Assembly: GCA_937988745.1 (NCBI GenBank)
Contig: CALKAR010000253.1
Location: 1 to 44,016 of the forward strand
Direction of reading: 5' to 3'
DNA: 44,016 nt
From: an uncultured Peptococcaceae bacterium
GTDB lineage: Bacteria; Bacillota; Limnochordia; Darwinibacteriales; Darwinibacteriaceae
The position numbers and the translations under genes were made by a program. How positions within the stretch are numbered: position 1 is the stretch's first letter; every line of letters begins with the position of its first letter. The notes below the pieces were generated by a model that was not told the DNA's origin, did no database searches, and saw only the letters and a program-made list of their open reading frames with translations. This document shows, piece after piece, positions 1-8,025 of the stretch.

Positions 1-1047
1 ATCCTTGCGGAGGTTGCCCTGTTCCTTCTCAACCATAGCAACTCTGCCTTCTACAGCAGTAATACGGTCTTCCATGCTGAGGAAGAGTTTCTCGAGAGTG
101 TTGACACGAACACCCAACAGAGCGAGCTCGGTCTCAAACTCATCGCTCAGAGCATAAATAGCATCTGTGAGTTCAGCAACCTCTTTGTCCAGAGCAACGG
201 TCAGAGCGTTAACATCAGCACGCAGAGCGTTGATCAGGGTGAGGTGGCGGTATTCAAGATCAGCTACATCGCCAGCAAGGGCAGCTTGGTCAGCAGCCAT
301 CTTGGCAAGTGCTGCATCAACGCGAGCGTCCAGGTCAGCAGAAGCGCCTTCTTGAGAAGCATATACCCGCTCAAGCTCAGCAGCGAGGATAGCTTCAACG
401 ATTCTGTTGACATCTTCTTCTGTCAAAGCATCTTCAGCTTCAACGATGCGCTCAATGATCTTGGTTTCGGTTACAACCTCTTTTGCACCAAGTTCAGCAG
501 CAGCAATCTCTTCCTTGAACAGGTCAGCAACGAGAGCTGCAATTACCTGCTCAGCTTCAGGTGTGAGCTCGAATGGACGCTCTACAGGCTGAACTTCAAC
601 AATCTTTTCGATTGGCTGTTCAACAACTACTCTTTCAATTGTGTGTTCCACAACGGGAACTTCAATGTTTGCAAGTTCCTCTTTGATGAGGGCTGCCAGT
701 TCAGCTTTAGCACCTTCGATATCAGCTAAAACTTCGGCTACTACTTGCGCACGCAGGTCAGCGTTGGTTGCGTATACTTCTTCTTCAACCAAAGCTTCGA
801 GGCGAGCAAGTGTTCTTGCAAATACCAGAGCAGCCTCGTAACGAGTCATCATGCGAGTGCCGCCATAGGTACCATCAGGATACCCTTCTACCAAGCCTAC
901 GGCTGCTAATTGAATAACAGCATCGTATGCCCAGTGATCAGCTGGTACATCAGAAAATGGATTAGTGTTGGCCAATGCTGTTGCAGCTGGGCCGATTACT
1001 AAGGCGATGGCTAGTACAAGCACAAGGCTTCTTAGTTTCATATTCAT
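1..1047 (-). CDS. ompM: OmpM-type SLH-domain outer-membrane tether/porin (5' part only)
   Basis: The frame stays open to the window edge, so only the first 349 codons are present. A signal peptide (KLRSLVLVLAIALVIG, ending near ALA) is followed by one SLH domain at about residues 27-80, with FSDVPADHWAYDAV and a GYPDGTYGG turn. Then comes a long acidic region rich in V, E and P, and helical coiled-coil sequence to the edge. In diderm Firmicutes, proteins built as signal, one SLH, coiled coil and C-terminal beta-barrel (OmpM) attach the outer membrane to peptidoglycan; the barrel would lie outside this window. Two ATGs compete. A GGGGG ribosome site is 4 nt from the ATG at 1047 and 10 nt from the ATG at 1041. 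The gene follows the DUF3084 terminator and has a leader of more than 300 nt, so it is probably transcribed on its own. Confidence 0.85.
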   Translation of the reverse strand, partial: MNMKLRSLVLVLAIALVIGPAATALANTNPFSDVPADHWAYDAVIQLAAVGLVEGYPDGTYGGTRMMTRYEAALVFARTLARLEALVEEEVYATNADLRAQVVAEVLADIEGAKAELAALIKEELANIEVPVVEHTIERVVVEQPIEKIVEVQPVERPFELTPEAEQVIAALVADLFKEEIAAAELGAKEVVTETKIIERIVEAEDALTEEDVNRIVEAILAAELERVYASQEGASADLDARVDAALAKMAADQAALAGDVADLEYRHLTLINALRADVNALTVALDKEVAELTDAIYALSDEFETELALLGVRVNTLEKLFLSMEDRITAVEGRVAMVEKEQGNLRKD

Positions 1048-1262
1048 TTTACCCCCTTAGTGGTTTTTCAGATGTGTTCAGAAATATGTTGGAGAAAAAC
1101 CCCCGTTCGGCCCTCTGTCATGAGTCTCCATGTTGCCTCATTCCTCGACCGGACGAAGGCCTGTGCTCACCACTGCAGTATCTTGAGCTCGGCGGTAACC
1201 ACGGGCACCTCCTTCCTAACCATCCTTACTCAAATTCTACTGCGGCTAAGCACAAAGATACT

Positions 1263-1397
1263 ACTTGGTACTTCGAGATTCTCCCTTAGAATCCTTCTAA
1301 TGGAAAAGTGTTTTTGCGGGGGTTGGACATAAATTATCTCATTTTTTTCGAGGTAATTGCTGGTTCGTCTCTGCAAAAACAGCTCTCCGTACCAAGT
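1263..1397 (-). ncRNA. Putative structured 5' leader RNA of ompM
   Basis: Nested perfect inverted repeats occupy the ompM leader. The outer pair is ACTTGGTAC (1263-1271) with GTACCAAGT (1389-1397). An inner pair is GTTTTTGC (1310-1317) with GCAAAAAC (1373-1380). Inside that is an AT-rich hairpin, 1332-1340 with 1350-1358 (8 of 9 pairs). A small hairpin, GATTCT/AGAATC with a 5-nt loop, sits at 1277-1293. Together they can fold as a branched RNA closed by a 9-bp stem. The orientation is inferred from the downstream gene, and no riboswitch class is recognised. The remaining leader (1048-1262) holds weaker stems, such as ATGAG/CTCAT, and no clear promoter. It could instead be a processing site or a protein-binding region. 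Confidence 0.45.
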
Positions 1398-1447
1398 CAT
1401 ATTTACAGCATATAATTCCGCAGAATGAACAAAATTCCTGCAAGACC

Positions 1448-1481
1448 AAAAATGGGAGTTCCTGGTTTGGAAACTCCCATT
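1448..1481 (-). terminator. Rho-independent terminator after the DUF3084 gene
   Basis: On the minus strand a 10-bp stem, AATGGGAGTT (1472-1481) with AACTCCCATT (1451-1460), is followed by a run of Ts. It starts 10 nt past the DUF3084 stop codon, and separates the lpt/lpxB operon from ompM. Confidence 0.85.
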
Positions 1482-1490
1482 GAAAGCATG

Positions 1491-2639
1491 TCATGGCACA
1501 ATATGCAGTTCTAAAGGCACCGGTGCATCTGATCGCCAGGTATCTTCTGCTACCACTAATCTCAACCTGACTGGCTCTGTAATCTCTCGTGAAGCGAACA
1601 GAGCTTCTAAGAAAATGCTTCCTGGCAGCTGCACCGCTTCAAGCTGTTGACTTACCGCCACCCCGGCATCAATTGCCGCGATATTGGCCTGACCCAGCAT
1701 CTCCAAGATAGTCCGGTCGATGGCGCTATCATTCTGCGGATCCCAAGCTCTTTCTACCAGCACGGTATTTTTCGCAAACACCAGCTGATCTGGAAAAATC
1801 TCCAGATAAACAACTACAGGTATCCCGGGAATTGTATTGCTTTCGCTGACCGCCCTGACGATAACGGCTCTATCAGCTAGGTAAAGCTCCTCGACGACGA
1901 CGTCTGTCACCCCAGGACGCACATAGATGGCCCGGTAATCTCCCTCTGATGCCCGTGCACTGCGCCGGTAGGCGATATCGTCGACTTCCGCCAAGAAATC
2001 CTCGATAACCAGGCGGATCTCTTCACGTGTCTTGTTCGGTTCAATCACAACCGCAGAAATAACCTCACTTGCATTAAAAGCTATATTGGCACCCTGCATC
2101 TGATGGAAAGCAAAATAATAATCCATCAGGGTAGCAATATCAGCTTCTAAACGCTGGGCTTCTGCCTCTAGCTCTGTAATGTACTCGACCATACCTGCGA
2201 TAATCTCTTCGTTTTCCGCGATAGCCAGTCTCTGGCTTTCCACATCTGCCATAGCCTGTTCTAGATCACGGATGACCCGGTTATAGTCTTCCTGGGCCTG
2301 CGCAAGAGCGGTTTGTGCCGTCTGCAGATCCTGCTGAGCCTCATCCCGCTGGTAGCGCATTTCTTCATAACTAGTTTGCACAGTCACAAGTTCTTCTTGG
2401 ATTTCTTTCATCCGGAAAAGCGCCGTGCGCACGTCCTGAGATACAATAGTCAGCACCCCAATAGAAGCAGAGGCGATAATCACACCAGTAACGATTGTAA
2501 TCAGAATACTAGTGTGCCTCGGTCTGAGTCCGAATAAGGTGAGTTTCTTGCGGCCAATCTTCATACCAAGGCGATCGCCAATATACGCGATAACTCCGCC
2601 TACGATTGCCAAGGTAAAAATCAGCGCTAGGCCGTACAT
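1491..2639 (-). CDS. DUF3084 membrane-anchored coiled-coil protein
   Basis: This 382-residue protein has two predicted membrane helices (about 3-20 and 44-66). Between them is the basic segment GDRLGMKIGRKKLTLFGLRPRHTS, shown here only for recognition by its GDRLG, LTLFGLRPRH core, which is typical of DUF3084. Residues about 73-170 form a long coiled coil, and an alpha/beta domain without a recognised fold follows. The coiled coil and C-terminal domain should face the periplasm. It is the last gene of the lptB operon, 26 nt after lptB, and is followed by a terminator. Its function is unknown. Position beside lptB and ompM, plus a long periplasmic coiled coil, suggests an envelope-spanning or Lpt-accessory role; this is inference. 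Confidence 0.8.
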   Translation of the reverse strand: MYGLALIFTLAIVGGVIAYIGDRLGMKIGRKKLTLFGLRPRHTSILITIVTGVIIASASIGVLTIVSQDVRTALFRMKEIQEELVTVQTSYEEMRYQRDEAQQDLQTAQTALAQAQEDYNRVIRDLEQAMADVESQRLAIAENEEIIAGMVEYITELEAEAQRLEADIATLMDYYFAFHQMQGANIAFNASEVISAVVIEPNKTREEIRLVIEDFLAEVDDIAYRRSARASEGDYRAIYVRPGVTDVVVEELYLADRAVIVRAVSESNTIPGIPVVVYLEIFPDQLVFAKNTVLVERAWDPQNDSAIDRTILEMLGQANIAAIDAGVAVSQQLEAVQLPGSIFLEALFASREITEPVRLRLVVAEDTWRSDAPVPLELHIVP

Positions 2640-2665
2640 AAACTCACCACCCTATGCTAGTCTGA

Positions 2666-3385
2666 CTAAAGAGAGAAATTCGAACCTAAATAATACTTTC
2701 TGGCCAACTCGTTCTCGGCAATTTCCTCCGTTGTCCCCGATACTAAAATTTCCCCTAAATGCATGATATAAGCCCGATCTGTGATGCGGAGCGTTTCGCG
2801 CACATTATGATCAGTAATTACAATACCTAGACTCCGCTTGCGCAGCCCCGCCACAATTTCTTGTATTTCTCCAACTGCAATCGGATCAACACCTGCAAAG
2901 GGTTCATCGAGAAATAAGAAAGATGGATTCAGAGCAAGCGCCCGAGCAATTTCCGTGCGGCGCCTTTCTCCACCAGATAGCTGTGCGCCTAATTGATGCC
3001 TGACCTTTTCTAAGTTAAACTCAGCTAAGAGCTGATCCACGATCCGTTCTTGCTCTTCCCGTGGGAGCCGTCGGTTTTCCAGCACCGCCCTTAAATTATC
3101 TTCTACGGTAAGTTTGCGGAACACAGATGGCTCCTGCGGAAGATAACCTAACCCCAGCCGGGCCCGTTTGAACATCGGCATACGTGTCACGTCGACTCCG
3201 TCAAAGCAAATTGTCCCAGCATCAGGCCGCTCCAAACCTACGATTAAAGAAAACGTCGTTGTTTTCCCGGCTCCATTTGGGCCTAACAGGCCCACAATTT
3301 CGCCCCGGTGAAGCTCAAGGTCCACACCCCGGACCACGGTGCGCGAACCGTAGCGCTTTTCAAGCCCCTGGGCTGTAATCGGCAT
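2666..3385 (-). CDS. lptB: LptB, ATPase of the LPS/lipid export ABC transporter
   Basis: This 239-residue cytoplasmic ABC ATPase should power extraction of LPS or a related lipid by LptF and passage onto LptC-LptA-LptD. Visible motifs are Walker A GPNGAGKTT, the LptB-typical LGYLPQEPSVFRKLTVEDN around the Q-loop, signature LSGGERRRTEIARAL, Walker B FLFLDEPFAGVDP and the switch histidine in ITDHNVRETL. The lptB ATG shares its A with the stop codon of the lpxB-like gene (TAATG), so the two are probably translationally coupled. The cognate lptF, lptC, lptA and lptD lie upstream in the same block but are separated from lptB by the ABC pair, fabZ and lpxB-like. Length and motifs are typical. Confidence 0.95.
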   Translation of the reverse strand: MPITAQGLEKRYGSRTVVRGVDLELHRGEIVGLLGPNGAGKTTTFSLIVGLERPDAGTICFDGVDVTRMPMFKRARLGLGYLPQEPSVFRKLTVEDNLRAVLENRRLPREEQERIVDQLLAEFNLEKVRHQLGAQLSGGERRRTEIARALALNPSFLFLDEPFAGVDPIAVGEIQEIVAGLRKRSLGIVITDHNVRETLRITDRAYIMHLGEILVSGTTEEIAENELARKYYLGSNFSL

Positions 3386-4515
3386 TACATACCCTCCCGC
3401 CTAGCTGCGGCAGATAAGATTATGTCCGCTGCCCGGTCCACAGATCCAGGTTGACCCAATTCTTCTTCCAGTTTAGCGAACTTAGCCAACATAGCTTGGC
3501 GAGCGCCGCTGTCTGTCAAGAGCCGCCGCATTTCATCTGCAATCCGACTGACACCAAATTCACTTTGGATAAACTCAGGAACAACAGACTCTTCTAAAAC
3601 ATTATTGACAACCGTCATGCGCGGTTTGTTGGCAAAGAGCTTGTCAAATAAATAGGTAGTGGTCGGAACCCGGTAAACAGCCATACAGGGAACACCCATT
3701 AACGCAGCTTCCAGAGAGACCGTCCCAATGGAAGTTATGGCTAGATCAGCTTCTTCAAGAACTTCTGCCGTATCGCCCCCCACCTTTACTGGGATGTCTT
3801 TGACCTTAGCAAGAATGTTCTCTACAAATGAAGCCCGCACTGTTGGTGCCACTGAGACAATGGTCTGAGTATGAATCTGTGCTTTGTGCAGCTGACCGAT
3901 GGCCTTCAGCACTGTTGGCAGCACATTCTTAACCTCGACTTCTCGAGCCCCAGGAAGAACTGCGATTACTGGCGTGCCATTGACTGAATGTCGGGGCTTT
4001 CTCGGCTGCACTAAATCTACCAGTGGATGACCCACAAATTCAGCATTAATCCCTGCCGCACGGCACGCTTCTGTTTCATAACGGCTGATACCGATAACCT
4101 TATTGACTAAACCAGCAAAGCGCTCAGTCTTAAAATCTACTAAGCCCCTGCTGAGAGGCGTATAGTAATACAGAGTTGGCAGTCCCTTACACTGGGCAAT
4201 CTCCAGCAGGCGAAGACTAAATATTGGCAGGCCAATCTGCACTACCACATGGGGCACCTCTTCGTCCATTGTCTCACTGACTCTCTGTATAAGCCTCTTA
4301 ACTATATGAGCACCCTTAAGAGAATCGAAGACCCCCAAGCTCACCATTTCTGAAATATCATAGAGTAAACGCACTCCTGCATCAGCCATCTGAGGGCCAC
4401 CTATGCCAAAGACCACCCCCTGCGGCCGTTTCTCTAACAACTTTTTTGTTAAGGCCGCACCAAACCGATCGCTGGTATTGTCGGCTCCGATGAGCATAAT
4501 GCGCGGATTAGACAC
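3385..4515 (-). CDS. Divergent LpxB-like glycosyltransferase (GT19-like)
   Basis: LpxB joins UDP-2,3-diacylglucosamine and lipid X to make the lipid A disaccharide. This 376-residue protein keeps the C-terminal LpxB pattern: GHPLVD, LPGAREVEV, SIGTVSLEAAL, the YR segment and VVNNVLEESVVPEFIQ. The N-terminal half is altered. Where E. coli LpxB has AGETSGD, it reads IGADNTSD. Where LpxB has GIDAPDFN, it reads QIGLPIFS, losing both acidic residues. The usual SPxVWAW segment reads TPLSRGLVDF. It may therefore use another substrate or be inactive in lipid A synthesis. The chosen start is the GTG at 4515, which overlaps the fabZ stop; an ATG 18 nt downstream is an alternative. The 3' end is coupled to lptB. 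Confidence 0.75.
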   Translation of the reverse strand: MSNPRIMLIGADNTSDRFGAALTKKLLEKRPQGVVFGIGGPQMADAGVRLLYDISEMVSLGVFDSLKGAHIVKRLIQRVSETMDEEVPHVVVQIGLPIFSLRLLEIAQCKGLPTLYYYTPLSRGLVDFKTERFAGLVNKVIGISRYETEACRAAGINAEFVGHPLVDLVQPRKPRHSVNGTPVIAVLPGAREVEVKNVLPTVLKAIGQLHKAQIHTQTIVSVAPTVRASFVENILAKVKDIPVKVGGDTAEVLEEADLAITSIGTVSLEAALMGVPCMAVYRVPTTTYLFDKLFANKPRMTVVNNVLEESVVPEFIQSEFGVSRIADEMRRLLTDSGARQAMLAKFAKLEEELGQPGSVDRAADIILSAAARREGM

Positions 4516-4954
4516 GTCCCACTACATCCCCTCTCTTGGCGAGCATGAATGTCAGCTGCCCCTGTGCACAGACATCCTGCTCCACTCTGGCTTCCGCCTG
4601 AACCTTTACAACTCCTGACCGATGAGCCAGAACTTCAGCGGTTATCACCAGCTGGTCACCTGGGCGAACCATACGCTTAAAGCGCACCCGTTCAACCGCA
4701 GCCAGCAGAGGAACTGTACTGCTGTCAGCCGCTCCACCTACAGCTAACCCGCCAACTTGCGCCATGGCTTCTACGATCATAACACCTGGCATCACCGGAA
4801 GCTGTGGGTAGTGCCCCTGAAAAAACGGTTCATTAATAGTAACATTTTTGACCGCCACTATGCGTTTTCCCTCTTCAAGTTCGAGTACTTTGTCAACCAT
4901 CAGAAAAGGATAGCGGTGCGGAAGCTTCTCGTATATGTCATCGATAGAGAGCAC
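4508..4954 (-). CDS. fabZ: FabZ, (3R)-hydroxyacyl-ACP dehydratase
   Basis: FabZ dehydrates 3-hydroxyacyl-ACP in type II fatty-acid synthesis. In diderms it competes for the hydroxyacyl chains used in lipid A. The 148-residue form starts at a GTG (4954) with a GAGGTG ribosome site 7 nt upstream, which fits the family length of about 140-150. The longer open frame reaches 5026 without support. The family motifs LPHRYPFLMVDKV, the catalytic His in GHYPQLPVMPGV and the catalytic Glu in EAMAQ are present. In many LPS clusters fabZ lies between lpxC and lpxA. Here both are missing: the upstream neighbour is an ABC ATPase (102-nt gap) and the downstream one is the lpxB-like gene (8-nt overlap). Confidence 0.93.
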   Translation of the reverse strand: MLSIDDIYEKLPHRYPFLMVDKVLELEEGKRIVAVKNVTINEPFFQGHYPQLPVMPGVMIVEAMAQVGGLAVGGAADSSTVPLLAAVERVRFKRMVRPGDQLVITAEVLAHRSGVVKVQAEARVEQDVCAQGQLTFMLAKRGDVVGRV

Positions 4955-5056
4955 CTGTTCCCACCTCGCAAGATAATATGGCAAATGAGCCGAGATTCCC
5001 TCGGCTCCATTGACACAATTCGGCACATTATAGCTATTCTCCTGCTTTTCTCCTTT

Positions 5057-5785
5057 TCAGCTGGCGAGAAGCTTCTTATATTTTATACCAATTTCGGAAA
5101 TTGGATCGGCGAAAACAGTGTCAGGTGGTCCTTCCTCTACAATCTGGCCCTTATCCATAAGAACAATACGATCTGCTACCCGCAGGGCAAATGAGACTTC
5201 GTGTGTCACGATGATCATGGTAGTACTACTGGTTCGTACCAGCTCTTCCATGACCTCGAGCACTTCCCACACCAAGATAGGGTCCAGCGACGCAGTTGGT
5301 TCATCCCAGAGCATAAGCTCGGGACCGGCAGCCAATGCTCGAGCAATGGCCACTCTCTGCTGCTGCCCACCACTTAATTCATCTGGTTTGCGGTTGTGCA
5401 CTTCGCCTAGGCCCACCTTTTCTAAGGCTGCAGCAGCTCGCACCTCAGCCCAGCTGCGGTCAGCTCCTGCTAAAACAAGGTGAAACATGACATTTTCCAA
5501 GACAGTCAGACGGCCGATTAAGTGAAACTGCTGAAAAACAAAACCCACACTGCGGCGGAACGCCATTAGTTCAGTATCGGAAAGCTCAAGGATGTTCTGT
5601 CCATGAACTAGAATTTCCCCTGAATCAGGTTCTGTCAGACGGTTTATGCAGCGGATGAGAGTCGATTTCCCGCATCCAGAGGGTCCCATGATAACGACTG
5701 TTTCCCCCTGCTTTACATCCAAACTCACATTATCCAGGGCGGTGGTTTTTGCGTAACTCTTACGTATATTCTTGATTTCCAGCAT
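5057..5785 (-). CDS. ABC ATPase, polar-amino-acid (GlnQ) type, of an unusual envelope ABC pair
   Basis: This 242-residue ATPase has all the motifs: Walker A GPSGCGKST followed by LIRCINRL, Q-loop VFQQFHLIGRLTVLENV, signature LSGGQQQRVAIARAL, Walker B LMLWDEPTASLDP and switch THEVSFALRVADR. These are hallmarks of the polar-amino-acid ATPases (GlnQ/ArtP), not of LptB, MlaF or LolD. No solute-binding protein or ordinary permease is nearby. It begins 12 nt after the large membrane protein, with a GGGAGG ribosome site, so the two almost certainly form one transporter. An amino-acid uptake label from homology would be misleading given the partner. The substrate is unknown. Confidence 0.9.
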   Translation of the reverse strand: MLEIKNIRKSYAKTTALDNVSLDVKQGETVVIMGPSGCGKSTLIRCINRLTEPDSGEILVHGQNILELSDTELMAFRRSVGFVFQQFHLIGRLTVLENVMFHLVLAGADRSWAEVRAAAALEKVGLGEVHNRKPDELSGGQQQRVAIARALAAGPELMLWDEPTASLDPILVWEVLEVMEELVRTSSTTMIIVTHEVSFALRVADRIVLMDKGQIVEEGPPDTVFADPISEIGIKYKKLLAS

Positions 5786-5797
5786 GTCAACACCTCC

Positions 5798-7939
5798 CTA
5801 AAACTGCTGCTTCCAGCGGTTAAGGAAATTCATCACGCCTGGCCTGCTGCTGGGTATGACAATTTCCCGCATTATCTGTACATTCGAAAGCCCTAAAGCC
5901 TGACCCGCCATGATCTCTTTCGAGTTGACAGGACTAAAACGCTCAGCAAAACACGCAACAAGAACTCCAATTATTACGCCTGTCAAAGTGACACTGCCCA
6001 GTGACATATACGGAATCTGGGCTCCACTCATACTGTAGACGGCACTTAAAATCACGGCTCCTAAGATTCCACCTAAGATGTAAACCGGATCCAACAGACG
6101 TTTCCAGGATTTATGCTTGGCTTTCCCTGCTCTGCTCAGGTACTTCAAGGTACTGAATAAAGTGGAATGATCCAAGATCAGAATAGCAGCGGTAAACACG
6201 ATGGCCAATAGTCCTGCAATGATCGCCCTTACTTCTGTCAATAGACGAATGATTTCGGAACGAGCATCGGGATTAATTACACCCACTGAGGTGGAGTAGA
6301 TATTGAGATACGGATTGTCAAGGCGCTCTCGCAGCAGTTTTTCAACCTGCCCTTCGTCAACGGAACCGTCCTCAACCAGGATCTGAATGCGCTCACCGGG
6401 AATGACCTGACCGGCTATATACGTGTTGATTAGTCTGATGGAACGCCCGATCTCTTCATCACCCAACATCGGCAGAGTATCCCGCACATATTCAATCTGA
6501 CGAATAATAGCCTGCACATCTATGCTCTGCACATTGGCAATCTGTGTGCTGATCTGCTCCAAGCTGGCACGCATCGCAGCCACATCAAGGTTTTCGAGCG
6601 AATCCAGTGAGTTTTCACCTGCCTGAACTGCTGCTTGAGCGAGGCTTTGGAATAGTCCATTTATCAATAAAGACATGAGGAGCTGCTCGCTCGATGCATC
6701 GCCACCACCAGCGATGCCCTCATTTAGCTGGCGCATCTGTACCTGCAAGACTTCGAGCTGTAGTAGTGCTTCTTGGAAAGTATTTAGAACAGCATCGGCA
6801 TTATCCACGGCATCAGCCGCTTGAACCGCAAGTACTTCCAACTCTTCTAGGAGCCGCAGACTCTCATCAATCGCGTATGCGAGGCGGTAACGCTCATTTT
6901 CCACCTCTACCTCACCAATCGGGCGAGCTATTTGACCGTCAGAGAAAACCCGGTAGCCGGTCTGCTTAAGACTGTCCATCGATGGGGTGATTTCCCCGCG
7001 GATAATCATGCCCTCCGCAGATCGGCCGCTCACCGCAGTGATTTCGATCACCACGTTATCATCTGACAACTGGCTTCCCTCTTTGAGGGGAGTGCTGCTG
7101 TCAGCTTGAATGGCGATCTGCTCACCTAGAATCAGATGAGCTTCAGGGTCGGCGGTAATGCGCACCTTAGAGGCATAGCTCATCAAGAAATCCCGCATCT
7201 CCACAAGTGTCTTTAAGAAGGCATTTAGGTCTTCACCATACTGAGCCGCCGTGACATTGCTGTATTTCCTGCCCGGCAGCATATCTTTCAGAACTTGAAT
7301 TGCTTGTGCTCCTACCAGCTGGGTATCAACTTCAAAACCCATCGGAAAACGCAGTTCTACTAACTGATACTCATCGATAAGTTGTTTCGCTTGAGCTTCA
7401 ACAGACTTGGAAAGACTGGGGTCTTCCAAGAGAACAATTATGTTGCCCACATCTGAAAAGGTAAAGCGCACACCTGGTATCTGCTCGATTTTTTCAGCAA
7501 GGTCATCTGCAACACTGGCGTGGACATTACGAATCAAAAGGCTGGGATCAGAGATTATTGTGTGGCCATTCAGTCCAGGCACAGCTGCAAAATAAGAAGC
7601 TAAGTTTGACATGATCTCCTTTGTGCGGAATTCTTCCGGCAGGCCAAAGAAGAAGTTTGCCTGTCCTGCAAGTGAAATAGTTTCACTTAGGCGAGCACCG
7701 GGAAACTGCTGTTTTTGAATGCGCTCTAGCTCACGGTAAGCTGCCTCTTTAGCGTCTTCTTGAATATGCAAAATGATGTCGTACTGACCATATTCACCGA
7801 TCATCTCATTTAAGGTATCACCAAAATAGGCATCCAGCGCCCAGGCAACGCCTGCGGAAAACACTGTGCCCAATAATACAGTCAGAATCACCAGTACTAT
7901 GAAATCTTTATAAAATCCATCACGAAAAAAAGAGAACAT
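5798..7939 (-). CDS. Novel ABC membrane subunit: FtsX/MacB-like topology with C-terminal EAA loop
   Basis: This 713-residue protein has one N-terminal membrane helix (13-35), an extracytoplasmic region of about 535 residues (36-570), and three C-terminal helices (about 571-589, 617-635, 646-663). That 1+3 layout is like MacB, LolC or FtsX. The loop between helices 2 and 3 is strongly basic, which supports a cytoplasmic location. After the last helix, residues 677-701 read MAGQALGLSNVQIMREIVIP then SSRPG, close to the EAA coupling loop of importer permeases, and the protein stops soon after. The outer domain has long helical, probably coiled-coil stretches (about 360-500). The ATG at 7939 has a GAGGAGG site 8 nt upstream; an earlier ATG has none. 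I do not recognise the family. Its position after lptA suggests lipid or lipoprotein traffic, as inference only. Confidence 0.75.
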   Translation of the reverse strand: MFSFFRDGFYKDFIVLVILTVLLGTVFSAGVAWALDAYFGDTLNEMIGEYGQYDIILHIQEDAKEAAYRELERIQKQQFPGARLSETISLAGQANFFFGLPEEFRTKEIMSNLASYFAAVPGLNGHTIISDPSLLIRNVHASVADDLAEKIEQIPGVRFTFSDVGNIIVLLEDPSLSKSVEAQAKQLIDEYQLVELRFPMGFEVDTQLVGAQAIQVLKDMLPGRKYSNVTAAQYGEDLNAFLKTLVEMRDFLMSYASKVRITADPEAHLILGEQIAIQADSSTPLKEGSQLSDDNVVIEITAVSGRSAEGMIIRGEITPSMDSLKQTGYRVFSDGQIARPIGEVEVENERYRLAYAIDESLRLLEELEVLAVQAADAVDNADAVLNTFQEALLQLEVLQVQMRQLNEGIAGGGDASSEQLLMSLLINGLFQSLAQAAVQAGENSLDSLENLDVAAMRASLEQISTQIANVQSIDVQAIIRQIEYVRDTLPMLGDEEIGRSIRLINTYIAGQVIPGERIQILVEDGSVDEGQVEKLLRERLDNPYLNIYSTSVGVINPDARSEIIRLLTEVRAIIAGLLAIVFTAAILILDHSTLFSTLKYLSRAGKAKHKSWKRLLDPVYILGGILGAVILSAVYSMSGAQIPYMSLGSVTLTGVIIGVLVACFAERFSPVNSKEIMAGQALGLSNVQIMREIVIPSSRPGVMNFLNRWKQQF

Positions 7940-7969
7940 TACCTCTTCCTCCTCACCCAGTGCCACATC

Positions 7970-7975
7970 ATTATA
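7970..7975 (-). promoter_or_regulatory. Extended -10 promoter for the ABC pair
   Basis: The minus strand carries a perfect TATAAT preceded by TGA (extended -10), 30 nt upstream of the ABC membrane-subunit ATG. The -35 is poor (TTAAAT at 18 nt). It suggests that the ABC pair, fabZ, lpxB-like and lptB can be transcribed separately from lptFDCA. Confidence 0.55.
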
Positions 7976-8025
7976 TCATGGGCTCTAGCTGGGATTTAAG
8001 TGGTAATGCTCTCATGAAATGTCAC

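Noticed and set aside
244..729. A 161-codon + strand open frame at the start of the window
   Set aside because: It is antisense to ompM, whose frame shows signal, SLH and coiled-coil structure; the + strand product has no recognisable pattern.
1048..1440. T-box, c-di-GMP, c-di-AMP or 6S RNA in the ompM leader
   Set aside because: GGTTACCGCC and similar stretches looked tempting, but the T-box core and the conserved parts of these riboswitches are missing, and the size and layout do not match 6S RNA.
5057..5785. Amino-acid uptake transporter
   Set aside because: The ATPase is of that type, but no binding protein or standard permease is present and the partner has a very different architecture.
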